This document shows, piece after piece, positions 1 to 5,039 of a DNA stretch of 5,878 nucleotides (within the stretch, counting starts at the first letter, position 1; the number at the start of each line of letters is the position of its first letter). Origin of the DNA: CAXBID01 sp963975495 (GTDB lineage: Bacteria > Bacteroidota > Bacteroidia > Flavobacteriales > Flavobacteriaceae); NCBI GenBank assembly GCA_963975495.1, contig CAXBID010000242.1, forward strand, positions 1-5,878, given 5' to 3'. Made by a program: the position numbers and the translations under genes. The notes under the pieces were generated by a model, which did no database searches, had not been told where the DNA came from, and was given only the letters and a program-made list of their open reading frames with translations.

Positions 1-27
1 GCTAGGTTTTGAAAACCTGGCAGGTCT
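1..27. repeat. Inner part of a large imperfect palindrome cut by the window edge
   Basis: Bases 1-10 (gctaggtttt) pair with 12-21 (aaaacctggc) with a single G-T mismatch at 3/19. The next bases, 22-27 (aggtct), have no partner in the window; if the palindrome continues, the six bases before position 1 should read agacct. From memory, palindromes of this AGACCTGC-AGGTTTT type recur between genes in flavobacterial genomes, but I cannot check that here. It could be a dispersed repeat or the terminator of a gene to the left; no clean T-run follows on the plus strand. Confidence 0.6.
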
Positions 28-160
28 CAATTTTCAGTAAGATTACTATAATCTAATGAACGCTAAACTAATTTTTGTCATGTACTAAAGTATTTTATAT
101 TAAAATCACTTCTGATAGTTAAAAAATCGTTTTTTGATACCCTTAAAGTATTATATTTAT
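28..160. other. AT-rich non-coding stretch with no recognised feature
   Basis: There is no convincing ORF, RNA gene or strong promoter here. The sequence at 69-77 (taatttttg) resembles the Bacteroidota -7 element but has one base too many between TA and TTTG. The run aaaaaa-tcg-tttttt at 121-135 can fold, but its stem is only A-T pairs. Confidence 0.5.
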
Positions 161-190
161 GAACTGGTTTAAACGTTTTGGATTATAGCG

Positions 191-206
191 TCCCGATAGC
201 TCGGGA
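191..206. repeat. GC hairpin 1 of the composite element
   Basis: Arms tcccga (191-196) and tcggga (201-206) form a perfect 6-bp stem around the tetranucleotide tagc. The core cccga-N4-tcggg is shared with the other two hairpins of the element. Confidence 0.65.
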
Positions 207-246
207 TAGACATTTTGTGACCAGTTGAAGGCTTTTATTTGTTGCA

Positions 247-268
247 TAGCCCCGACGCTTCGGGGCTA
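247..268. repeat. GC hairpin 2 of the composite element
   Basis: Arms tagccccga (247-255) and tcggggcta (260-268) form a perfect 9-bp stem around the loop cgct. This is the strongest stem of the three. It is followed after a few bases by a run of A on the plus strand, not T, so it does not look like a plus-strand intrinsic terminator. Confidence 0.7.
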
Positions 269-306
269 CGGAACTAAAAAAAGGCGAAAAATGGGTGCAA
301 AGGAGC

Positions 307-322
307 TCCCGAAGCCTCGGGA
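307..322. repeat. GC hairpin 3 of the composite element
   Basis: Arms tcccga (307-312) and tcggga (317-322) form a perfect 6-bp stem around agcc. The arms are identical to those of hairpin 1; only the loop differs. Confidence 0.65.
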
Positions 323-380
323 TTTAGTCAATCATAAAAGTTTAAACCAGTTCTATATATAAAATTAATTCTTATCCATT

Positions 381-1943
381 ATGAAATCGTTTTTTAAATT
401 CCTCATAGCTTTTATTTTTACTTGTTTTATTTCAAATCTAGTATCAGCACAATTTTCAGAGAAACAAGTTGATTCGATCGTAAACCATGCTTTAAGTAAG
501 TTTAATGTTGCGGGGTGTGCCATTTCAATTGTAAAAGATGGAGACGTTATATATAGTAAAGGGTTTGGTGTAAAATCTGCAAGTACTCAAAGTCCAGTAA
601 ATAAGCACACTAATTTCGCCATTGCTTCTAACAGTAAAGCATTTACAACTGCTGCTTTGGCTCTTTTGGTTGAGGAAGGGAAATTAAAATGGGACGATAA
701 GGTTAGAGATTATATTCCAGAGTTTAAAATGTACAATCCGTACGTAACAGAAAATTTCAACATTCAGGATTTGTTGACGCATCGAAGTGGTTTGGGATTG
801 GGAATAGGCGATTTGATGATTTTCCCTGATGGATCCGATTTTACAATGGATGATTTACTATCAAGTTTTCAGCATTTTAAACCTGTTTCAGCATTTAGAA
901 CACAATTTGATTATGACAATCTATTATACTTAGTGGCAGGTGAAATTATTGCCCGAGTTTCAGGAATGTCATGGGAAGATTTTATTTCAAAGCACATTTT
1001 TGAACCTTTGAATATGGATAATTCATATGCCTCTTTAGATAGAATAAAGGATAAAAGTAACTTGGCAAAACCACACGATTCAAATTCAGGAACTTTAAAA
1101 GTGCTTCCCGATTATAAAGAAATGATTAATGGCGCAGCAGGAGGTATTTATTCAAATGTTGATGATATTTCAAATTGGATGTTAATGCATTTAAATCATG
1201 GGAAATACGGTGATAGTTTAAAAAAGCAATTGTTTTCACTTGAATCTCAACGGGAAATGTGGAAAATACACACAGTAACCGATGCTAATAGAAACCCACG
1301 CTATAACTCGCATTTTTCTGGTTACGGATTAGGTTGGGATTTATCAGATATGAAGGGGAATATGAGCGTTTCACATACAGGAGGATTACCAGGCATGTTA
1401 TCAAAAACCATTATGATTCCAGGTATTAATTTGGGTGTTGTTATTTTAACGAATACCAGTGATGATGGTGCTGGTGTTTTTGGAGCTGTATCAAACACCA
1501 TAGTTGATAGTTATTTTGGTTTAGATGATTTTGGATGGATTGATAAATATGCTGACTATTTTGAAAATAGGAAAGAAAAAGGAGATGCTGTTACAAAAGA
1601 AGTTTGGGACGTAGTTAAAGCTACTGATAATTCTCTGGTAAATATTAACGATTACATTGGTGTTTATAAAGATAATTGGTTTGGTAACATTGAGGTTTTT
1701 ACGAAAGGGGATAAGTTGTGGATGAAATCACATAGGTCGCCCAAACTTAATGGTGAAATGTTTTTTTATAAAGCGAATACATTTGCGGTTAAATGGGAAT
1801 ACCAAGATATGAATGCTGATGCTTTTGCCATGTTTTCATTAAATGAAGAGGGTAAAGCACAAAGCATAAAGATGAAAGGTATCTCGCCTAATATCGATTT
1901 TAGTTTTGATTTTCACGATTTAGATTTAAGTCGAGTTGATTAA
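381..1943 (+). CDS. Secreted serine hydrolase, class C beta-lactamase/DD-peptidase fold, with DUF3471-like C-terminus
   Basis: A 520-residue exported penicillin-recognising serine hydrolase. Residues 1-23 are a signal peptide (hydrophobic core LIAFIFTCFI, cleavage probably after VSA), so it acts in the periplasm or outside the cell. The catalytic domain spans roughly 27-375 and has the three family motifs: SxxK at 83-86 (SNSK, with S83 the nucleophile), YxN at 178-180 (YDN) and HTG at 332-334, the usual counterpart of the KTG box in this subfamily. Residues about 420-515 match the style of the DUF3471 beta-domain often attached to these enzymes (YIGVYKDNWFG, ADAFAMFSLNEEGK). The family contains esterases, D-amino-acid peptidases and carboxypeptidases; the substrate cannot be read from the sequence and antibiotic resistance should not be assumed. 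The start is supported by the signal peptide. It appears monocistronic. No consensus promoter is visible between the palindromic element and the ATG. Confidence 0.92.
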   Translation: MKSFFKFLIAFIFTCFISNLVSAQFSEKQVDSIVNHALSKFNVAGCAISIVKDGDVIYSKGFGVKSASTQSPVNKHTNFAIASNSKAFTTAALALLVEEGKLKWDDKVRDYIPEFKMYNPYVTENFNIQDLLTHRSGLGLGIGDLMIFPDGSDFTMDDLLSSFQHFKPVSAFRTQFDYDNLLYLVAGEIIARVSGMSWEDFISKHIFEPLNMDNSYASLDRIKDKSNLAKPHDSNSGTLKVLPDYKEMINGAAGGIYSNVDDISNWMLMHLNHGKYGDSLKKQLFSLESQREMWKIHTVTDANRNPRYNSHFSGYGLGWDLSDMKGNMSVSHTGGLPGMLSKTIMIPGINLGVVILTNTSDDGAGVFGAVSNTIVDSYFGLDDFGWIDKYADYFENRKEKGDAVTKEVWDVVKATDNSLVNINDYIGVYKDNWFGNIEVFTKGDKLWMKSHRSPKLNGEMFFYKANTFAVKWEYQDMNADAFAMFSLNEEGKAQSIKMKGISPNIDFSFDFHDLDLSRVD

Positions 1944-1968
1944 CTTTGATGATTAATTGAAAGTTTTT
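1942..1968 (+). terminator. Weak candidate terminator after the serine hydrolase
   Basis: aacttt (1942-1947) pairs with aaagtt (1960-1965) and is followed by a T run to 1968. The stem is only 6 bp with one G-C pair and a 12-base loop, so it would be a poor intrinsic terminator. It overlaps the stop codon of the hydrolase gene. Confidence 0.25.
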
Positions 1969-2046
1969 AACCTCAAAGTCTCAGTAATATCATTCTTATG
2001 TTCCGCCATTATCTCAAATGGATTACAATTATAGTTATTAAAAAAA

Positions 2047-2078
2047 TTTGTTTTTCTTCAAAATGTAAAGTATATTTG
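2047..2078 (+). promoter_or_regulatory. Bacteroidota-type promoter for the membrane protein/XRE pair
   Basis: TTTG at 2047-2050, a 20-base spacer, then TATATTTG at 2071-2078, a full match to the -7 consensus TAnnTTTG recognised by the Bacteroidota primary sigma factor. Transcription would start near 2083, giving a leader of about 40 bases before the ATG at 2123. Confidence 0.65.
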
Positions 2079-2082
2079 CCAT

Positions 2083-2104
2083 TAAGGAAAAATAATTTTC
2101 CATA
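2083..2104. promoter_or_regulatory. Candidate operator dyad at the predicted transcription start
   Basis: ggaaaa (2086-2091) and ttttcc (2096-2101) are perfect inverted arms around ataa. Including ta at 2083-2084 with ta at 2103-2104 gives 8 of 9 paired positions. The dyad lies immediately downstream of the -7 element, where a bound repressor would block initiation. The obvious ligand is the XRE regulator encoded in the same unit (autoregulation), which is inference from position only. AT-rich DNA makes chance dyads more likely. Confidence 0.35.
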
Positions 2105-2112
2105 ATATAAAA

Positions 2113-2120
2113 TATATTTG
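2113..2120 (+). promoter_or_regulatory. Second TAnnTTTG element abutting the start codon at 2123
   Basis: TATATTTG is a perfect -7 match two bases before the ATG. No TTTG/TTG is found about 20 bases upstream of it. If active it would start transcription at or just inside the coding sequence. More likely it is a chance match or a minor start. Confidence 0.2.
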
Positions 2121-2122
2121 TC

Positions 2123-2569
2123 ATGAGTTTAAAAAGTATACAAGAGTGTGAACGTACCAAATTAGAGCGTTTTTTAAATAAATTTCAGTTACCACATCTT
2201 TTTAAAAAAGTTGGTTTTGGTGTTGTTATATTAAGTTTTATCCTATTGACCGTTATAAAGTTTACAAATAACGAACCATTGTGGATGCGGCCTTTTTTAA
2301 AGCACGCTATGATTGTTGGATTATTAATTATGTCTATTTCCAGAGAAAAAATAGAAGACGAGTTGATAGAAAGTTTACGTTCTAAATCTTATGCATTGGC
2401 ATTTATAATTGGTGTTATTTATACCATGTTACAACCCGTTGTTAATTATGTTGTCGATTTAATTTTAGGCAAACAAGAGGAGGTAGGTAATATTTATTAT
2501 TTTGAAGTTCTATTATTTATGCTGTTAATTCAAGTGTTATTTTTTGAAGTTTTAAAACGCAATAGATAA
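2123..2569 (+). CDS. Four-helix membrane protein paired with an XRE regulator
   Basis: A 148-residue integral membrane protein of no named family that I recognise. Likely membrane segments are at about 30-47, 58-73, 90-115 and 124-143. The N-terminal 29 residues are charged (SIQECERTKLERFLNKFQ), and a charged loop (SREKIEDELIESLRSKS, 73-89) separates helices 2 and 3. An even number of helices puts both termini on the same side; positive residues at both ends (HLFKKV, LKRNR) favour the cytoplasm. I recall similar proteins with this acidic-basic loop beside small XRE regulators in Bacteroidota, but cannot verify that. The stop is one base before the regulator's ATG, so the two are co-transcribed and probably translationally coupled. 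A role as sensor or partner of the regulator is inference from this arrangement. Confidence 0.8.
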   Translation: MSLKSIQECERTKLERFLNKFQLPHLFKKVGFGVVILSFILLTVIKFTNNEPLWMRPFLKHAMIVGLLIMSISREKIEDELIESLRSKSYALAFIIGVIYTMLQPVVNYVVDLILGKQEEVGNIYYFEVLLFMLLIQVLFFEVLKRNR

Positions 2570-2570
2570 T

Positions 2571-2771
2571 ATGGAAAATACAATTAAAGTAGAACGTGCC
2601 ATTTTAAATTTAACTCAAGATGAATTAGCCAGTAAAATTGGAGTATCGCGTCAAACCATTAACTCTATTGAGGCTAATAGGTATGTACCGTCAACAGTTT
2701 TGGCATTAAAACTATCTGGGTTGTTTGGTAAACCAGTAAATGATTTCTTTAAACTCAATGAAAATGATTAG
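2571..2771 (+). CDS. Small XRE/Cro-CI family DNA-binding regulator (YozG-like)
   Basis: A 66-residue protein that is essentially one helix-turn-helix domain. The HTH is at about 16-37: QDELASKIG is helix 2 and SRQTINSIEANR the recognition helix, followed by the typical YVPSTVLALKLSGLFGKPVNDFF, which closes the five-helix fold. This is the full length of the YozG-like subgroup of Cro/CI regulators, which have no separate ligand or dimerisation domain. Translation starts one base after the preceding stop, with no independent promoter visible, so expression depends on the promoter at 2047-2078. It probably binds DNA as a dimer, and the dyad at 2083-2104 is a natural candidate site. Its signal, if any, may come through the membrane partner; that is inference. 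Confidence 0.9.
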   Translation: MENTIKVERAILNLTQDELASKIGVSRQTINSIEANRYVPSTVLALKLSGLFGKPVNDFFKLNEND

Positions 2772-2847
2772 AATTATTATTTATATGACATTAGTTTTTA
2801 TGAGTACAGTTTTATCAATTTTAAAAACTGTTTCACACCTACTGTAG
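2764..2847 (+). CDS. Possible 27-residue hydrophobic small ORF overlapping the XRE gene end
   Basis: An ATG inside the last codons of the regulator opens an ORF with an 8-base overlap (atgattag). It encodes MIRIIIYMTLVFMSTVLSIL followed by a short tail (KTVSHLL), which looks like one membrane helix or the start of a signal peptide. Its 3' part is antisense to the end of the sirtuin gene (2798-2847). It could be a genuine micropeptide, the remnant of a truncated downstream gene, or chance in AT-rich DNA, where hydrophobic codons are common. No ribosome site stands out. Confidence 0.2.
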   Translation: MIRIIIYMTLVFMSTVLSILKTVSHLL

Positions 2848-3481
2848 CAGTTTCAGCAATAACCGTTAAATGGTTTTTACTTTCAATATTTGGCTTAGGA
2901 TCTATGAAATACGTAGGTGTATTTTCTGGAACATAATCTATTAAACTTGCCGCAGGATATACTTGCATTGACGTGCCGATGATGATTAAAATATTGGCAG
3001 TTTCACAAATTTCAACAGCTTTTTCAATCATAGGTACGTCTTCACCAAACCATACAATATGGGGGCGTAGTTGGTGTCCTTTTTTACAGGTGTCCCCTAA
3101 AACTAAATCGTTGGTCCAATGTTGAATATCATTGGTATCAAGTGTACTTCGGACTTTTAATAATTCACCATGTAAATGAATCACATTTGTGCTTCCAGCA
3201 CGTTCATGTAAATCATCAACATTTTGGGTAACGATAGTAACTTTGTGGTTTTTTTCTAAGTCAGCTAAATCATAGTGCGCTTGATTGGGTTCTACCTCAA
3301 AAAGTTGTTTTCTCCGCTTATTATAAAAATCCAAAACCAATTCTGGATTTGCAGCAAAACCTTCTGGTGTAGCAACTTCCATAACGTCATGTCCTTCCCA
3401 TAAACCATCAGCATCCCTAAAGGTTTTAATACCACTTTCAGCACTTATGCCTGCTCCTGTAAGTACAACGATGTGTTTCAT
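2798..3481 (-). CDS. cobB: NAD-dependent protein deacylase, CobB/SIRT5-like sirtuin lacking the zinc cysteines
   Basis: A 227-residue cytoplasmic sirtuin that removes lysine acyl groups using NAD+, giving O-acyl-ADP-ribose and nicotinamide. Numbered from the start chosen here: GAGISAESGIKTFR (9-22) and TQNVDDLHERAG (85-96) form the NAD pocket, H104 in HLHGE is the catalytic base, and GTSMQVYPAA (169-178) is the conserved C-terminal Rossmann segment. Y53 and R56 (FYNKRR) are the YxxR pair that in CobB and SIRT5 binds succinyl or malonyl groups, so desuccinylation is plausible. The zinc module is reduced: CobB has four cysteines between the catalytic His and LRPHxVWFGE, whereas here only C132 remains and the first is replaced by Ser (VRST). 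The frame is open to an ATG at 3508, but that adds nine atypical residues (MTKSYYIYN) and overlaps the upstream dyad; MKHIVVLTGAG at 3481 matches the family N-terminus. Confidence 0.93.
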   Translation of the reverse strand: MKHIVVLTGAGISAESGIKTFRDADGLWEGHDVMEVATPEGFAANPELVLDFYNKRRKQLFEVEPNQAHYDLADLEKNHKVTIVTQNVDDLHERAGSTNVIHLHGELLKVRSTLDTNDIQHWTNDLVLGDTCKKGHQLRPHIVWFGEDVPMIEKAVEICETANILIIIGTSMQVYPAASLIDYVPENTPTYFIDPKPNIESKNHLTVIAETATVGVKQFLKLIKLYS

Positions 3482-3506
3482 ATTATAAATATAATAACTT
3501 TTTGTC

Positions 3507-3539
3507 ATTGCAAATTACACTTTTGTGTGATGTTGCAAT
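3507..3539. promoter_or_regulatory. 33-nt near-perfect dyad between divergent cobB and trmH
   Basis: Bases 3507-3520 (attgcaaattacac) pair with 3525-3539 (gtgtgatgttgcaat) around a tttt loop. This gives 14 pairs, 13 Watson-Crick and one G-T, with a single bulged G at 3532. The position between divergent genes, and the overlap with the candidate cobB -7 element (3511-3517), fit an operator or a 5'-leader hairpin of cobB. As a plus-strand hairpin it is followed by ctttt only, a poor terminator tail, and no nearby plus-strand gene needs one. Confidence 0.55.
3511..3538 (-). promoter_or_regulatory. Tentative cobB promoter
   Basis: Read on the minus strand: TTG (3538-3536), 18 bases, then TAATTTG (3517-3511), which is one base short of TAnnTTTG. 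A start a few bases downstream would fall at about 3505, on or past the upstream ATG at 3508, which would favour translation from 3481. The imperfect -7 keeps confidence low. Confidence 0.3.
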
Positions 3540-3587
3540 CTTTTAAATTGAACTTCATATAAAAAGATTACCGCATGACTTTGTTTC

Positions 3588-3616
3588 TTGGAATGACTTA
3601 AACTTTCTTAATTTTG
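3588..3616 (+). promoter_or_regulatory. Candidate trmH promoter ending 4 bases before the ATG
   Basis: TTG at 3588-3590, an 18-base spacer, and TAATTTTG at 3609-3616, an exact TAnnTTTG. With the usual distance from the -7 to the start site, transcription would begin at or within a base or two of the ATG at 3621, giving a leaderless message. Confidence 0.5.
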
Positions 3617-3620
3617 AATT

Positions 3621-4286
3621 ATGATTGATTTAAACCTTTTAGAATATCTAGAAACCTACCTTACAGAGTTAAGACGAGAAAAATTTGCGAAAGTATTGCC
3701 ACAACGCACCAAACATTTTACGGTTGCAACAGAAGATGTTTATCAATTACATAACACTAGTGCAGTAATTAGAAGCTGTGATGCTTTTGGGATAAAAGAG
3801 GTTAATATTATTGAAGAGCGTAACTCGAAAACTATTGATCGTGAAATTGCTATGGGTGCTCAAAAATGGGTGGATTTAAATAGATATCAAAGCGTCAATG
3901 ATTGTATTTCAGATTTAAAACAAAAAGGGTATCAAATTGTTGCCACTACACCACATACAAATAATTGTGAATTACATGAATTTGATGTCACTAAAAAGGC
4001 GTGTTTTTTCTTCGGTAGGGAAACGGAAGGATTATCACAGGAAGTTTTAGATGCTGCAGACTGTTATTTGAAAATACCTATGGTTGGTTTTACTGAGAGT
4101 TTAAATATATCGGTTTCTGCGGCTATCATTTTGCAGCACGTTACAACTAAACTCAAACAAACAGATATAAATTGGGAATTAACTAACGAAGAAAAACTCG
4201 AAAAAAGATTGGATTGGGTTAAGAAAACCATTAAAAGTTATGATGAGATTGTTGAACGGTTTTATGATAATCAATCTTTCAAATAA
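3621..4286 (+). CDS. trmH: SpoU/TrmH-family tRNA (guanosine-2'-O-)-methyltransferase
   Basis: A 221-residue SPOUT-class enzyme that transfers methyl from S-adenosylmethionine to a ribose 2'-OH, most likely of G18 in the tRNA D-loop, in the cytoplasm. The three SpoU motifs are present: motif 1 around N45-R51 (NTSAVIRSCDAFG, R51 matching the catalytic Arg), motif 2 at 129-138 (FFFGRETEGL), and motif 3 at 152-167 (IPMVGFTESLNISVSA), which forms the trefoil-knot cofactor site. There is no L30e-like N-terminal RNA domain as in RlmB. The short N-terminal helices (1-40) and the lysine-rich C-terminal helix (185-221) resemble TrmH, so tRNA rather than 23S rRNA is the better assignment. The start matches the family N-terminus (LLEYLETYL). 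The last 16 bases overlap the convergent gene on the other strand. Confidence 0.92.
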   Translation: MIDLNLLEYLETYLTELRREKFAKVLPQRTKHFTVATEDVYQLHNTSAVIRSCDAFGIKEVNIIEERNSKTIDREIAMGAQKWVDLNRYQSVNDCISDLKQKGYQIVATTPHTNNCELHEFDVTKKACFFFGRETEGLSQEVLDAADCYLKIPMVGFTESLNISVSAAIILQHVTTKLKQTDINWELTNEEKLEKRLDWVKKTIKSYDEIVERFYDNQSFK

Positions 4287-5023
4287 TTACTTTTGTAATC
4301 ATCAAGTATCACTAAAAAATCATGGCTACACTTAAATAATTCATCTAAAAGTATAAATTTGTTTTCTTCTAAGAGTAATTTACTATCTATATTCTGTGCT
4401 TCGCAATAATCGAAAAATAAAGGATTATAGGCTTCAGGTATTTTTAAATCATCAGCTAATAACTTATCATTGAAAAGTTTGTCTTTAGAAAATAAAGAGT
4501 CAAAAGCTTTATGAGTAATTGCTTTTATTGGAACATCTTTAACTTTTTTATTTTTAAAAAGTTTGCTAATAAGAGATATGATTTTCACAAAATCAAGATT
4601 CCCACTTTGAGAAGCACTATATAAGTGTGGGTTGTTTTTAATATCATTTTGTATTTGTGAACCCAAATTATTAGTATAAATTTCTTCATTAAATTCTTTT
4701 AGTTTTTCATTTGCTAAAAGAACTTCATCAAGGGTATTTATTATCTTTTTTATTTCAATCACAATTGTATTTCCAAAATGACTATTCGTAATTTTTAATG
4801 CTTTTTCTTCATGAAATAAAGATGTAAATACTAGCGTGTCAGCAATAGATGCAATTATTTTAAAAGTGCCAGTTTCATCTGTATGAGTGGTAGTGTTTTT
4901 ATTTTTATTGAAAATTTTAGCACCTTTTACGGTTGTTTCTGCATCATAAACTTTACCAGTAATATTCTGAGAAACCATTGTAAATGGAAATAATAAGAGG
5001 ACAAAGACTTTAAATTTATACAT
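4271..5023 (-). CDS. Exported protein with N-terminal carboxypeptidase-regulatory-like domain, unknown C-terminus
   Basis: A 250-residue exported protein. From the start chosen here, 1-19 is a signal peptide (MYKFKVFVLLLFPFTMVSQ) without a lipobox Cys. Residues 20-102 form a CarboxypepD_reg-like beta-sandwich (ITGKVYDAETTVKGAKI, TDETGTFKI) ending in TLDEVLL, the boundary sequence seen before the plug of TonB-dependent receptors. No plug or barrel follows. Residues 103-250 are mostly helical, rich in Lys, Asp and Phe, and match no family I can name. An upstream in-frame ATG at 5059 would add 12 residues before the signal peptide and overlap the preceding gene, so 5023 is preferred. It lies 16 bases after the preceding gene and is likely its operon partner. 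An envelope or surface role is inferred from export and domain type. Confidence 0.82.
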   Translation of the reverse strand: MYKFKVFVLLLFPFTMVSQNITGKVYDAETTVKGAKIFNKNKNTTTHTDETGTFKIIASIADTLVFTSLFHEEKALKITNSHFGNTIVIEIKKIINTLDEVLLANEKLKEFNEEIYTNNLGSQIQNDIKNNPHLYSASQSGNLDFVKIISLISKLFKNKKVKDVPIKAITHKAFDSLFSKDKLFNDKLLADDLKIPEAYNPLFFDYCEAQNIDSKLLLEENKFILLDELFKCSHDFLVILDDYKSNYLKD

Positions 5024-5039
5024 AATGAAGAATAAATTT

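Larger units (their letters stand above)
161..353. repeat. Composite palindromic element with 14-bp terminal inverted repeats (MITE/REP-like)
   Basis: Bases 161-174 (gaactggtttaaac) are the exact reverse complement of 340-353 (gtttaaaccagttc). The similarity continues inward imperfectly (ttttg-gatt against tttt-at-gatt). The 193-bp unit encloses three GC-rich hairpins and is far more GC-rich in these patches than its AT-rich surroundings. A further inverted copy of part of the end motif, accagtt, is at 220-226. It has no coding capacity. Only the trinucleotide tat flanks both ends, too little to claim a target-site duplication. It could be a non-autonomous transposable element, a REP/BIME-like cluster, or a structured RNA region; the sequence alone does not decide. 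Confidence 0.6.

Noticed and set aside
121..135. aaaaaa-tcg-tttttt hairpin
   Set aside because: Only A-T pairs in an AT-rich region; expected by chance and with no adjoining gene to terminate.
86..159. Near-direct repeat taaagtatt(tt)atatt at 86-101 and 144-159
   Set aside because: Low-complexity AT sequence with gaps; too weak to call a repeat.
1..380. CRISPR array or tRNA gene in the left non-coding region
   Set aside because: The repeats are palindromic and unevenly placed without unique spacers of constant length, and no cloverleaf can be drawn.
381..1943. Classification as an antibiotic-resistance beta-lactamase
   Set aside because: The motifs define the broad serine-hydrolase fold only. 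HTG in place of KTG and the DUF3471-like tail point to the large esterase/peptidase-like group of unknown substrate.
2806..2831. acagtttt/aaaactgt 8-bp stem near the convergent XRE and cobB ends, as a bidirectional terminator
   Set aside because: No T run follows it on either strand, the loop is 10 bases, and it lies inside the cobB coding sequence.
3482..3508. Extended cobB start adding MTKSYYIYN
   Set aside because: The family begins at the MKxIVVLTGAG position, and the extension overlaps the dyad and the candidate promoter.
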